Positions 6,917-15,691 of a stretch of DNA of 19,175 bases are shown here, piece after piece; positions within the stretch are counted from its first letter, which is position 1, and each line of letters begins with the position of its first letter. Origin of the DNA: Acidimicrobiia bacterium. Lineage in GTDB: Bacteria > Actinomycetota > Acidimicrobiia > Spongiisociales > UBA5794. The notes beneath the pieces were generated by a model. It searched no databases. It had not been told where the DNA came from and saw nothing but the letters and a program-made list of their open reading frames with translations. Position numbers and translations under genes: made by a program. The DNA is taken from the NCBI GenBank assembly GCA_013695075.1, contig JACDBE010000081.1:1-19175 (forward strand), given 5' to 3'.

Positions 6917-8104
6917 ATGAGCACGACCGCCGCCCGCCCCGGCAAGGTCGATCCGTACGACTTCCTGCAGATCGATGCGCTGTTGTCAGCCGAGGAGCGG
7001 CTGCTGCGGGACACGGTGCGCCGGTTCGTCGCCGACCGGGTGCTCCCCGACATCGCCGAGTGGTTCGAGGCGGGCACCTTTCCCAAGGAGCTGGTCAAGG
7101 AGATGGCGGCGATGGGGCTGCTGGGGATGCACCTCGACGGTTACGGCTGCGCCGGCACCAGCGCTGTCGCCTACGGGCTGGCATGCCTCGAGCTGGAGGC
7201 CGGTGACAGCGGGGTGCGTAGTTTCGTGTCGGTGCAGGGATCGCTGGCGATGTTCCCCATCTGGCGGTTCGGGTCCGAGGAGCAGAAGCAGCAGTGGCTG
7301 CCCGCAATGGCCGCCGGCGACGTGATTGGCTGCTTCGGTCTCACCGAGCCCGACTCCGGCTCCGATCCGGGCAGCATGCGCACCGCGGCTCGCCGCCACG
7401 GCGACGACTGGGTGCTCAATGGGACCAAGATGTGGATCACCAACGGTGACCTGGCCGATGTGGCGGTGGTGTGGGCCCAGACGGACGATGGGATCCGCGG
7501 GTTCATCGTCCCCACCGACACGCCTGGGTTCTCCTCGAACGCCATCCACCGCAAGCTGTCGCTGCGGGCCTCGGTGACCTCGGAGCTGGTGCTCAGCGAC
7601 GTGCGGCTCCCGGGCGACGCCGTCCTCCCCGAGGTCGCCGGGCTCAAAGGCCCGCTGTCGTGTCTCAACGAGGCCCGGTTCGGGATCCTGTTCGGGGCCG
7701 TCGGCGCCGCTCGTGCCTGCTACGAGGCCGCCCTCGGCTACGCCAAGCAGCGGCACCAGTTCGGCAAGCCCATTGCCTCATTCCAGCTCATCCAGCGCAC
7801 CCTGGTGGAGATGATGGTGGCGGTGAACCGGGGGACGCTGGTGGCGCTGCACATCGGGCGCAAGAAGGATGACGGTTCCCTCGATCCGACCCACGTCAAC
7901 TTCGGCAAGCTGGACAACGTGCGTATGGCGTTGGACGTCGCCCGCCAGGCGAGGGGAGTGCTCGGAGCCAACGGGATCACCCTGGAGTACCCGGTGGTGC
8001 GCCACATGAACAACCTGGAGTCGGTCTACACCTACGAGGGCACCAACGAGATCCACACCCTGGTGTTGGGTCAGGCCATCACCGGTATCAGCGCCTTCGA
8101 CTGA
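6917..8104 (+). CDS. gcdH: Glutaryl-CoA dehydrogenase
   Basis: The 395-residue FAD enzyme oxidises and decarboxylates glutaryl-CoA to crotonyl-CoA in lysine and tryptophan breakdown. It follows human GCDH closely by motif: HLDGYGCAGTSAVAYGL (72-88), DSGVRSFVSVQGSL with R101 at the position of the substrate-carboxylate arginine, CFGLTEPDSGSDP, WITNGDLADVAVVWAQ, KLSLRASVTSELVL, and NNLESVYTYEGTNEIHTLVLG with the catalytic base E374. The conserved arginine and glutamate suggest the decarboxylating enzyme rather than the non-decarboxylating type. ATG 6917 is chosen over earlier in-frame codons because GAAGAGG lies at 6900-6906 and the upstream frame overlaps the divergent gene. It faces the metallopeptidase gene across a hairpin-rich gap. 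Confidence 0.93.
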   Translation: MSTTAARPGKVDPYDFLQIDALLSAEERLLRDTVRRFVADRVLPDIAEWFEAGTFPKELVKEMAAMGLLGMHLDGYGCAGTSAVAYGLACLELEAGDSGVRSFVSVQGSLAMFPIWRFGSEEQKQQWLPAMAAGDVIGCFGLTEPDSGSDPGSMRTAARRHGDDWVLNGTKMWITNGDLADVAVVWAQTDDGIRGFIVPTDTPGFSSNAIHRKLSLRASVTSELVLSDVRLPGDAVLPEVAGLKGPLSCLNEARFGILFGAVGAARACYEAALGYAKQRHQFGKPIASFQLIQRTLVEMMVAVNRGTLVALHIGRKKDDGSLDPTHVNFGKLDNVRMALDVARQARGVLGANGITLEYPVVRHMNNLESVYTYEGTNEIHTLVLGQAITGISAFD

Positions 8105-8159
8105 GGGTCGCTGGCCGACCTCCAAGAGGCGTGCCGAGCGCCGCCCCCAGCCCCTCCCC

Positions 8160-8192
8160 GGCTGCTCCGCAGCCACCCCTCCCGGGGGGTGG
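8160..8192. terminator. GC-rich hairpins between convergent genes
   Basis: The 99-base gap between gcdH and the metallopeptidase gene holds two neighbouring hairpins. GGCTG (8160-8164) pairs with CAGCC (8170-8174) around CTCCG, and CCACCCC (8173-8179) pairs with GGGGTGG (8186-8192) around TCCCGG. They share two bases, so only one can form fully at a time. Neither is followed by a T-run. Their position between two 3' ends suggests a bidirectional terminator, which in high-GC actinobacteria often lacks the T-run. Confidence 0.4.
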
Positions 8193-8203
8193 GGAAACTG
8201 ATC

Positions 8204-9058
8204 TCAGAACGTGTTGCACTGGTTGGGGTCGCCGGTCTCGTAGCCGGTGGTGAACCACTCCATGCGCTGCTCGGACGAGCCGTGGGTCCAAGATTCGGGG
8301 CTCACCTCGCCGGTGGTGCGGCGCTGGATGTTGTCGTCGCCGACGGCGGCGGCGGCGTCGAGGGCGGCCTGCACATCGCCCCGTTCCAGCACGTTGTCGC
8401 GCTGGTAGAGGTTGTTGGCCCAGATGCCGGCCAGACAGTCGGCCTGGAGCTCCAGCTGCACCGACAGCTCGTTGGCGTTGCCCTGGTCCTGCTGCTGCAT
8501 CTGCTGTACCTGTGCCATGATCCCCAGCTCGTTCTGCACGTGGTGGCCGATCTCGTGGGCGATCACGTATGCCTGGGCGAACTCGGCCTCACCGGCACCG
8601 AACTGCTGCTGCAGCTGGCCGAAGAAGTCGAGGTCGATGTACACGGTGGTGTCGACGGGGCAGTAGTGCGGTCCGATCGCCGATTGGGCGCCGCCGCACG
8701 CCGACTGGGTGGCGCCACCGAACAGCACCACGGTGGCCGGGTTGTACTGCCGCCCCGACCCAGTGAAGATCTGCTCCCAGGTGGTCTCGGTGCTGCCCAC
8801 CACGCGGCGGACGAATTCCTCGGACTCGTCGACCCCTTCGAACTCGGGTGACTGGGTGCCGTCGGTGGCCGGCTGCTGCTGCTGGGCCACCTGGTCGAGC
8901 AGGTCGCCGATGGCGCCGTCGCCCCCGCCGCCGAACAGACCACCGAACAGGGCCAGCAGCAACCCGACGAGTCCGACCCCGCCGACGCCGGCGGCGGTCC
9001 TGCCCATCCCGCGCCGGTCCTCAACGTTGTCGCTTGTCTCCAGCTTGCGCCAGCGCAT
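8204..9058 (-). CDS. Neutral zinc metallopeptidase, YpfJ family
   Basis: The 284-residue protein starts with the family-typical MRWRKLETSDNVEDRRG, followed by one transmembrane segment (about residues 23-42, VGGVGLVGLLLALFGGLFGG), which makes it a membrane-anchored protein with an extracytoplasmic catalytic domain. The zinc site is HEIGHH (168-173), and the ELQADCLAG segment (203-211) probably supplies the third ligand. Cysteines at 121, 133 and 208 could form a disulfide. Between the membrane segment and the domain is a Q/G-rich linker. The family (also called KPN_02809-like) has no well-defined substrate. ATG 9058 is preceded by GAGGAG with a five-base gap. The gene is divergent from the acyl-CoA dehydrogenase at 9192. 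Confidence 0.92.
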   Translation of the reverse strand: MRWRKLETSDNVEDRRGMGRTAAGVGGVGLVGLLLALFGGLFGGGGDGAIGDLLDQVAQQQQPATDGTQSPEFEGVDESEEFVRRVVGSTETTWEQIFTGSGRQYNPATVVLFGGATQSACGGAQSAIGPHYCPVDTTVYIDLDFFGQLQQQFGAGEAEFAQAYVIAHEIGHHVQNELGIMAQVQQMQQQDQGNANELSVQLELQADCLAGIWANNLYQRDNVLERGDVQAALDAAAAVGDDNIQRRTTGEVSPESWTHGSSEQRMEWFTTGYETGDPNQCNTF

Positions 9059-9191
9059 CCCTACTCCTCGGCCGGTAAGCGGATGAAAGTTACCCCATCG
9101 CGGCACGGAGTATGCAGAAACGACCGCATTTGCCACCGGTGCCCCGCACCGTCGAGCATACGTAGGCGATATCGGCGCCTGAAGGAGCCCC

Positions 9192-10337
9192 GTGACCTCG
9201 TTCGAGCTTTCCCCGGAGCATGAGGCGTTCCGCAAGGTGGTGCGCCAGTTCGCCGAGGCCGAGATCGCCCCCCACGCCGCCACCTGGGACCGCGAGCACC
9301 ACTTCCCCGAGGAGCTGGTGGGCAAGATGGGCGACCTGGGACTGTTCGGGCTCCCCTTCCCCGACGAGATCGGGGGCGGGGGCGGTGACTTCACCGGGCT
9401 GTGCGTGGCCATCGAGGAGATCGGCCGGGTCGACCAGTCGATGGGCATCACCCTGGAGGCGGCGGTGGGGCTGGGGATCAATCCCATCGTCGCTTACGGA
9501 ACACCCGTCCAGCAGCAGCGATGGCTCCCCGACCTGTTGGCGGGTCGAGCACTCGCAGCTTTCGGGCTCACCGAACCGGACGCCGGGTCGGATGCCGGCG
9601 CCACCCGCACCAAGGCGTTCCGTGACGGCGACGACTGGGTCATCGACGGGGCGAAGGCGTTCATCACCAACTCCGGTTCTTCGCTCACCTCGGTCATCGC
9701 CGTGACGGCCGTCACCGGCGATGACGAGATCAGCACCATCCTGGTGCCGGCAGGGACTCCTGGGCTCACCGTCGAGCCTGCCTACCACAAGATGGGTTGG
9801 CACGCCTCGGACACCCATGGCCTGGTATTCGACGGCTGCCGGGTCCCCGCCGATCACCTGCTAGGCGAGCGGGGCCGGGGGCTGCGCCAGTTCCTCGCCG
9901 TGCTCGACGAGGGACGGATCGCCATCGCCGCCCTGGCCCTCGGTCTCATCCGAGCCTGCCTGGACGCCAGCGTGGAGTACGCCAACAGGCGGTACGCCTT
10001 CGGCGGTCCCATCGGGCGCAACCAGGGTGTCGCCTTCCCCATCGCCGACATGCAGGTTATGGCCGAGGCCGCCCACCTGCTGGTGTATCGGGCGGCGGCG
10101 GTTCGTGACGCCGGCGGGAACATCACCCAGGCGGCCGCCATGGCCAAGTTGTACGCCACCGAGGCCGCGGTGACCGCCACCAGGATCGCCACCCAGGTCC
10201 ACGGAGGGGCCGGGTTCATCGAGGAGAGCGTGGTGGCCCGGTTCTACCGAGATGCCAAGATCCTCGAGATCGGCGAGGGCACCTCGGAGATCCAGCGGCT
10301 CATCATCGGGCGCGGGTTGGGGCTACCCATCGGGTGA
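9192..10337 (+). CDS. Acyl-CoA dehydrogenase
   Basis: The 381-residue flavoprotein removes hydrogens from the alpha and beta carbons of an acyl-CoA and passes electrons to ETF. It has the acyl-CoA dehydrogenase signature FGLTEPDAGSDAGATRT, the WVIDGAKAFITNSG flavin strand, the HKMGWHASDTHGLVFD segment, the GRNQGVAFPIADMQ helix and the C-terminal ARFYRDAKILEIGEGTSEIQR with the catalytic base E362 at the usual C-terminal position. This motif set is that of short- or branched-chain-type enzymes; the chain length it prefers cannot be read from the sequence. GTG 9192 has GAAGGAG (9181-9187) four bases upstream. It differs clearly from the glutaryl-CoA dehydrogenase upstream and is not a recent duplicate. 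Confidence 0.93.
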   Translation: MTSFELSPEHEAFRKVVRQFAEAEIAPHAATWDREHHFPEELVGKMGDLGLFGLPFPDEIGGGGGDFTGLCVAIEEIGRVDQSMGITLEAAVGLGINPIVAYGTPVQQQRWLPDLLAGRALAAFGLTEPDAGSDAGATRTKAFRDGDDWVIDGAKAFITNSGSSLTSVIAVTAVTGDDEISTILVPAGTPGLTVEPAYHKMGWHASDTHGLVFDGCRVPADHLLGERGRGLRQFLAVLDEGRIAIAALALGLIRACLDASVEYANRRYAFGGPIGRNQGVAFPIADMQVMAEAAHLLVYRAAAVRDAGGNITQAAAMAKLYATEAAVTATRIATQVHGGAGFIEESVVARFYRDAKILEIGEGTSEIQRLIIGRGLGLPIG

Positions 10338-10392
10338 GTGCCGGTAGCGGCGCCGGGTGGCGTCGCCACGACACCTTCCTAGAGTCGTTGCC

Positions 10393-12144
10393 ATGCGACG
10401 GTTGATCCGGTACCAGGTGGTCGTCGTCTGCATCGTGTTGGTGGTGGCCGGATGCAGCGGTGGCGACAACTTCCCCGATCCGTTGGCTGCCGTCTCCAGC
10501 AGCACCACTACGACCTCCGCCGCTCCCGTCACCACCATCCCGGGGAGAACGCCCCCACCGCCACCGCTCATCATCGGGCCAAGCTTCGAGGTGACGGACT
10601 TCGGGGCCATCGCCGACGGCAGGACTGACAACACCGGCGCCTTCCAGACCGCCATCGATGCCGCCGCCGAGCAGGGGGGAACGGTGGTGGTGCCCGCCGA
10701 CGGCAGCCAGGGCGGCTACGTCCTCAACGGCACCGTCTCGCTCCCCTCCGGGGTGGCTCTGGTGGGGAGTACCGCGGGACTCACCATCGATCCCGTCGGG
10801 CCTCATCCGTGGCCAGGCACCGACCTGCCCGGGGTCAAGCTCCTCATCCGCCCCACCGACAACGACCAGCCCGCCTTCCGCCTCGCTGGCGGGACCACGG
10901 TGCGCGGTTTCTGGCTGTCATACGACCAGCAACCACTGCCTTCCGACGCCGAGATCTCCGCCATCGACGGGGAGTACGGCTACCGGTCGTTCGAAAGCGC
11001 CAGGACGTTCTTCGTCGACGAACACGTCCCGGTGATGGCCCCCACCTTCTTCATCGACCGGGGCGACCATGTCACCATCGCCGACATCATCGCCGATCGC
11101 TACTACGACTTCCTGTACATGCGCACCGGGGGGCCGCTGCGGGTCGACAACGCGACCCTCTACGGGTACAACAAGGGTTTCGTCATCGAGGACTCCGATG
11201 TCCGCAACGTCTTCACCAACGTCGACTTTCGCCCCGCGGTGGGACCGATCGTCCCCGGACCTGACGGACAGGCGGACACGTGGAGCTGGGTGTTCGGGGC
11301 GGTGGCCTCGAACCCCGACAACGTGGGTTTCCATCTGGCCCGATCAGCAGGCTTCGTCCTGGACTCGGCGTCCTTCGAGGGGGTGCACACCGCCGTCAGG
11401 ATCGGTGCCTCCTTCGACATCCCGGTGATCAACCCGGAAACCGACACCGTGTTCGCCAGTCCATCGGGCCAGGGGGCGTGGGGTCAGATTTCCAATACGG
11501 CCATGCGCGATGTGGCCGTTGGATTCCACCTGGTGGGTCCGTCCACCCATCCCATCCAGATGAGCAACGTGTCGGTGGCACTGGGCGTCGCCGACGGCAG
11601 CAGCTTCGAGGCGATCACCGGCACCGGTGACTTCGACCAGGTCGCCGCTCAGGCGATGATGTGGGTGGAACCGACGTACGCCGCCGTCAACAACGGCGAC
11701 CCGGCTCAGGTGCCCGGGATTCTGGCCACCAACCTGTCGGTGTCGGGGTCGGCGTCCCCGCTGCGCTACGCCGGTGCGGCGGCCACCGCCGCCGATGTCA
11801 ACGGGCGGATGTTCTTGGTGGATGGGGATCTGGGGATGCAGATCGTCGGCTTCTCGGTGGCTGCGCCCTACGACGAGTCCACCACCATCGCCGGCGGCCC
11901 CAACGCCGGCGAGGTGGTCATCCACATCCGCGCCTATCTGGCGTCGGGCCGTCCCGAGTCGGACAAGCTGGTGGAGAGGACCGGGGTCGAGGTCCTCACC
12001 CCCGACATCCTCATCGTGGAGCGCCCGGTGATCATCCCCCCGCCGGCACCGGCACCGCCACCGCTCCCGACACCGACGCTCCCGCCGCCGCCCTCCACCA
12101 CACTGCCGGTGGAACCTCCGCCAACCACCACCCCCGGCGGCTAG
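10393..12144 (+). CDS. Lipoprotein with pectate-lyase-3 type beta-helix domain
   Basis: The 583-residue protein starts with a lipoprotein signal (MRRLIRYQ, a hydrophobic stretch, then VVAGC with lipid-modified C21), so it is exported and anchored to the outer face of the membrane. A Ser/Thr/Pro-rich linker (about 25-60) leads to FEVTDFGAIADGRTDNTGAFQTAID (65-89), the hallmark start of Pectate_lyase_3 beta-helices also found in GH28/GH55 enzymes and phage tail spikes. The remainder is a long, repetitive beta-rich body. The final 40 residues are Pro/Thr-rich (PPPAPAPPPLPTPTLPPPP). I see no certain catalytic residues, so it could be a polysaccharide lyase or hydrolase or only a binding scaffold. 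A TAGAGT at 10380-10385, seven bases before the ATG, could give a leaderless mRNA. Confidence 0.75.
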   Translation: MRRLIRYQVVVVCIVLVVAGCSGGDNFPDPLAAVSSSTTTTSAAPVTTIPGRTPPPPPLIIGPSFEVTDFGAIADGRTDNTGAFQTAIDAAAEQGGTVVVPADGSQGGYVLNGTVSLPSGVALVGSTAGLTIDPVGPHPWPGTDLPGVKLLIRPTDNDQPAFRLAGGTTVRGFWLSYDQQPLPSDAEISAIDGEYGYRSFESARTFFVDEHVPVMAPTFFIDRGDHVTIADIIADRYYDFLYMRTGGPLRVDNATLYGYNKGFVIEDSDVRNVFTNVDFRPAVGPIVPGPDGQADTWSWVFGAVASNPDNVGFHLARSAGFVLDSASFEGVHTAVRIGASFDIPVINPETDTVFASPSGQGAWGQISNTAMRDVAVGFHLVGPSTHPIQMSNVSVALGVADGSSFEAITGTGDFDQVAAQAMMWVEPTYAAVNNGDPAQVPGILATNLSVSGSASPLRYAGAAATAADVNGRMFLVDGDLGMQIVGFSVAAPYDESTTIAGGPNAGEVVIHIRAYLASGRPESDKLVERTGVEVLTPDILIVERPVIIPPPAPAPPPLPTPTLPPPPSTTLPVEPPPTTTPGG

Positions 12145-12169
12145 GGAGCTGCGCGAATAGCGCAGCTCC
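12145..12169. terminator. Hairpin terminator after the beta-helix lipoprotein gene
   Basis: GGAGCTGCGC (12145-12154) pairs perfectly with GCGCAGCTCC (12160-12169) around a 5-base loop GAATA, starting on the base after the TAG stop. No T-run follows. It lies between two convergent genes (the lipoprotein and ligB), so it could stop transcription from both sides. The stem is perfect and well placed, and is the clearest ordinary terminator in the window. Confidence 0.75.
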
Positions 12170-12255
12170 TCCGGTTGGTGCTGTCGCCCCAACCGCACCC
12201 CGATGAGGCGTCCGCCGAAGAGCCAACCGCAACGGCCAACCACCGCATTGGGGCG

Positions 12256-13788
12256 TCAACCGGGCAGCAGGGCGATGACGCTGTCGATGGTGTCGGCCTC
12301 GGCCGGGTCCTTGTCGTGGCGGTAGCCCTTCACCCGGGCAAAGCGGAGGGCCACCCCTCCTGGGTAGCGGGTACTGGCCTGCACCCCGTCCACGGCGATC
12401 TCCACCACCAGCTCGGGGCGCACCTCCACCACGTTGCCCCGGCGACCGGTCTCCAGCCCCAGCAGGTGTTCGGTCTGCCAGGTCAGCATGGCGTCGGTGA
12501 GACCCTTGAAGGTCTTGCCCAGCATGACGAACCCGCCGTCGGGATGGCGGGCTCCGAGGTGAAGGTTGGAGAGCCATCCCTGACGGCGTCCCGATCCCCA
12601 CTCGACGGCGAGCACCACCAGGTCGAGGGTGCGTACGGGCTTCACCTTCAACCAGGCACCACCTCGCATCCCGGCCTCGTAGGCAGCGTCGAGCCGCTTC
12701 ACCATGACGCCCTCGTGACCAGCGTCAAGGGCCTGTTGGGTGAAGGCGGTGGCCTCGGCCAGGTCGGAGGTGACCACCCGGTCGACAAGCAGGTCGCCGG
12801 GCAGGGTATCGAGGGCGGCGAGGCGGTCGCCCAGCGGCCGGTCGAGGAGTTCCTCGCCGTCGAGATGGATGATGTCGAAGAAGCGAGGCGCCAGCGGGCG
12901 GCGAGTCCGTTCCGTCTCGCTGTCGACGCTGCTTCCGAAGCGGGACATCGTCGCCTGGAAGGGAAGGGGACGGGCGGTAGGGCCGAGGGCGATTGCCTCG
13001 CCGTCGAGAATCACCGCTTCAACAGCGAGAGCATCGACCTGGGCGACGATCTCGGGGAGACGGTCGGTGACATCGTTGAGGTTGCGGGTGAAGATGCGGG
13101 TGTGGCCGCCGTGGCGATGGACCTGTATCCGGGCCCCGTCCAACTTGGCCTCCACCGACATCGGTTGATCGGATGGGAACGCCGCCTCGAGGGTGTCAGC
13201 GGTCTGCGCCAGCATGGGTTGGATGGGGCGCAGCACCCGCAGCCGCACCGCCTCCAGTCCGGCCCGGCCGGCTTCGAAGGCGATCGACGCCGCCTCCACC
13301 AGGTCACCCGAGATCATGGCGGCCCGGCGGACCAGCGCCAGCGGCGTTGCCGACACCGCCGCCACCGCCTCGGCCATCAGCCCGGCGGTGGAGCCCTGGC
13401 GCAGGTCGCGCATCAGCAGCCGCTTCAGGAACTCCTGCTCGTCCGCGGTGGCGGCGGCGAACAGGCCGTCGAGCAGGTCCCGTCGCCGTGCGGTCGAGCC
13501 CGGACCGGAGGCAGCGGCGACGGATGCCAGCGTTCCATCGACGGCACCCAGCCGCAGCGTCGGCTCGCCCGCGGCCGCCACCTCGATGGCGGCCACGGTG
13601 GCCCATCCCACCCCGAGCCGGTCCTGGCGGGGCTCGCCGGCGAGATAGGAGACGGCGATGGGGCGATCGGCAGGGTCTATGGAGGCGAGGGCGTCGGCGA
13701 GGAAGGCCACTTTGGCTCGACGGGACCGGGTGCCGGCAACGGCCGCCGAAGCCGCCACCACCGTCGCCAGGCTCGGCTCGGTTCGCAT
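12256..13788 (-). CDS. ligB: ATP-dependent DNA ligase, LigB type
   Basis: The 510-residue protein matches mycobacterial LigB in length and layout: an N-terminal DNA-binding domain (about 1-185, with the LLMRDLRQGSTAGLMAEAVA helix), then the nucleotidyltransferase domain and an OB domain. Motif I is EAKLDGARIQVHR with the adenylated lysine K215. Motif III is FFDIIHLDGEELL, motif IV GHEGVMVKRLD and motif V WLKVKPVRTLDLVVL; the C-terminal OB part ends YRHDKDPAEADTID. Such ligases seal nicks with ATP and act in repair beside the essential NAD-dependent LigA. ATG 13788 is chosen by N-terminal agreement with the family; its ribosome binding site is weak. No Ku or polymerase partner gene is in the window, which fits LigB rather than LigD. 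Confidence 0.95.
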   Translation of the reverse strand: MRTEPSLATVVAASAAVAGTRSRRAKVAFLADALASIDPADRPIAVSYLAGEPRQDRLGVGWATVAAIEVAAAGEPTLRLGAVDGTLASVAAASGPGSTARRRDLLDGLFAAATADEQEFLKRLLMRDLRQGSTAGLMAEAVAAVSATPLALVRRAAMISGDLVEAASIAFEAGRAGLEAVRLRVLRPIQPMLAQTADTLEAAFPSDQPMSVEAKLDGARIQVHRHGGHTRIFTRNLNDVTDRLPEIVAQVDALAVEAVILDGEAIALGPTARPLPFQATMSRFGSSVDSETERTRRPLAPRFFDIIHLDGEELLDRPLGDRLAALDTLPGDLLVDRVVTSDLAEATAFTQQALDAGHEGVMVKRLDAAYEAGMRGGAWLKVKPVRTLDLVVLAVEWGSGRRQGWLSNLHLGARHPDGGFVMLGKTFKGLTDAMLTWQTEHLLGLETGRRGNVVEVRPELVVEIAVDGVQASTRYPGGVALRFARVKGYRHDKDPAEADTIDSVIALLPG

Positions 13789-13927
13789 GCCGTGATCGTA
13801 CGACCCCTGCTCGGTCCCACCGGTTGGCGCTTCAGATAACGGCGCACGGACAGGTATGCGAGGCTGTAGGATCGCTCCGCCGCTCCAGGCGGCGATGTGT
13901 CGAACAATTGAGGGAACGGGGGGGCAC

Positions 13928-15538
13928 ATGGTTCGACTCATGACGGTGCGCCGGGTGCTGGTGGCTGTGGCGCTGGCAGTGGTAGCGGCGGCGTGCGGAG
14001 GGGGCGGCGAATCCGCCGACAGCACCGTTGCAGCGGCCGCAGTGTCGACCACGGTGGCGGATACGGGTACGACGGTTCCCGTCAGCACCACTGCTGCCGG
14101 CATCGCCAGCTTTCAGGATGTCCAGCCGGCGGTGATCCAGGTTGTCGCCCAGGGCACCTTCCGCGATCCCGAAGTGGGGTTCTCCTACAACTCGGGGGCG
14201 GGCAGCGGGTTCATCATCAGCCCCGACGGGCTCGCCGTCACCAACAACCACGTCGTCGCCGGTGCGGCCACGCTGGAGATCTTCGTCGGCGGCGACACCA
14301 CCAGGAGCTACAACGCCACCGTGCTCGGGGTGTCGGAGTGCAACGACCTGGCGCTCATCGACATCAACGAGAGCGAGCCGCTGCCCTTCCTGGAGTGGTA
14401 CGACGGTGAGATCACCGCCGGTCTCGACATCTACGCCGCCGGCTTCCCGCTGGGCGATCCCCAGTTCACGCTGACCAGAGGGATCGTGGCCAAGGCTCGC
14501 GCCGGTGGCGATCTCACCGGCACCTCTTCCATCGACCACACCATCGAGCACGACGCCAACATCCAGCCGGGCAACTCCGGCGGACCGCTGATCTCGGCAG
14601 ACGGCAAGGTGGTGGGCATCAACTACGCCGGCGGCGCCCAGGCCACCACCACTGCCCAGTTCTACGCCATCGCCTACGACCTGGCGCGGCCGGTCGTCGA
14701 CCAGATGATGGAGGGCGACGTCGAGGCGCTGGGCATCAACGGCTGGGCGGTTTTCGACGAATCCATCGGGATCTCCGGGGTATGGGTGGCTGGGGTGACC
14801 GCAGGGTCGCCGGCGGCCAACGCCGACATCCTGCCCGGCGACATCATCACCACCCTCAACGGGCTTCCGCTGGGCACCGACGGCACCTTCAAGGATTACT
14901 GCGACGTCATCAGGACGGCAGGCCCCAACCGGCCGATGAACGTCGAGGTGCTGCGTTGGGACACCTCCGAGGTGCTCCGCGGCGAGATCAACGGTCCCGA
15001 ACCCATCGCCCTCGCCTTCTCCCTTGGCCAGGCGGTAGAGGAGGAGGTCGACACCGAGACCGCCGGACCTGCCGTCTACAGCGGGTTCGAGACGGTGACC
15101 GACGACACCGGGCGCATATTGGTGGACGTCCCGGTGGAATGGTCGGACCGTGATACCGCCCCGGCGGAGCGCGACGGGGTCCAGGTGCCCTACATCGCCG
15201 CCGCCGGCAACCGCGACGGGTTCCTCAACGGGTATGTCGATCCGGGGCTGCTGTTCATCGCCCTCGACCCCAGCAACGGGATCGACGAGACCCTGGCGGA
15301 GTGGTCCTTCCCCAACGACTGCACCGACGGAGGCATCACCGACTACTCCGACCCGGTGTTCACCGGCAAGTACCAGCTGTGGTTGGACTGTGCCGGCACC
15401 ACATCCGACATCATCACCCTGGTGGCGGTGCCCGCAGACGGCTCGGCCACGGTGATGATCCTGGCCCAGATCGTCAGTGAGGCCGACCTGGACGCCCTCG
15501 ACCAGGCGTTCGCCACCTTCAACCTGACCGGCGGCTGA
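13928..15538 (+). CDS. HtrA-like S1C serine protease lipoprotein with PDZ domain
   Basis: The 536-residue protein has a lipoprotein signal (RRVLVAVALAVVAAAC, lipidated C23), then a Thr/Ala-rich linker to about residue 58. The trypsin-like domain (about 60-255) has the triad H108 in TNNHVV, D140 in CNDLALID and S217 in QPGNSGGPL. A PDZ domain follows (about 278-365, GVWVAGVTAGSPAANADILPGDIITTLNG). The last 150 residues form an extra domain of unknown type, with WSF..DC and LWLDC cysteines that could pair. HtrA proteases degrade damaged envelope proteins or cleave signalling proteins. ATG 13928 is preceded by a G-rich stretch that can serve as a binding site. The gene is divergent from ligB across a 139-base gap with a TAGGAT (13867-13872) that could be a -10 element. 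Confidence 0.9.
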   Translation: MVRLMTVRRVLVAVALAVVAAACGGGGESADSTVAAAAVSTTVADTGTTVPVSTTAAGIASFQDVQPAVIQVVAQGTFRDPEVGFSYNSGAGSGFIISPDGLAVTNNHVVAGAATLEIFVGGDTTRSYNATVLGVSECNDLALIDINESEPLPFLEWYDGEITAGLDIYAAGFPLGDPQFTLTRGIVAKARAGGDLTGTSSIDHTIEHDANIQPGNSGGPLISADGKVVGINYAGGAQATTTAQFYAIAYDLARPVVDQMMEGDVEALGINGWAVFDESIGISGVWVAGVTAGSPAANADILPGDIITTLNGLPLGTDGTFKDYCDVIRTAGPNRPMNVEVLRWDTSEVLRGEINGPEPIALAFSLGQAVEEEVDTETAGPAVYSGFETVTDDTGRILVDVPVEWSDRDTAPAERDGVQVPYIAAAGNRDGFLNGYVDPGLLFIALDPSNGIDETLAEWSFPNDCTDGGITDYSDPVFTGKYQLWLDCAGTTSDIITLVAVPADGSATVMILAQIVSEADLDALDQAFATFNLTGG

Positions 15539-15542
15539 TCCA

Positions 15543-15589
15543 AACTTTGAGCGATTTCCATCGCCATGCGATGGAAATCGCTCAAAGTT
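15543..15589. repeat. Perfect 22-bp-arm palindrome with 3-base loop
   Basis: Positions 15543-15564 and 15568-15589 are exact reverse complements over all 22 bases, around a CAT loop. The left arm begins AACTTTGAGCGATTTCC. The arms are about half A/T, well below the GC content around them. The structure starts four bases after the htrA-like stop. It could be a strong terminator, but neither strand carries a T-run after the stem. Its length and perfection also fit a palindromic repeat or mobile-element relic. Only one copy is in this window. Confidence 0.85.
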
Positions 15590-15691
15590 CGTCTGCGAGG
15601 GATGGTCCGAGGGGCATAACCTCTGCTCCGGCGGCGCCCTTGCCGACTAGCTTGCGCGGCGGCATGAGCCGGCCGATCAGTCGCGACGGTG

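Noticed and set aside
12185..12255. 8-bp inverted repeat CGCCCCAA / TTGGGGCG before the ligB stop
   Set aside because: The 55-base loop makes it a poor hairpin; the 10-bp stem at 12145-12169 is a much better terminator.
12175..13839. 554-codon plus-strand frame opposite ligB
   Set aside because: It is the antisense shadow of a ligase with all nucleotidyltransferase motifs; no motif or ribosome binding site supports it.
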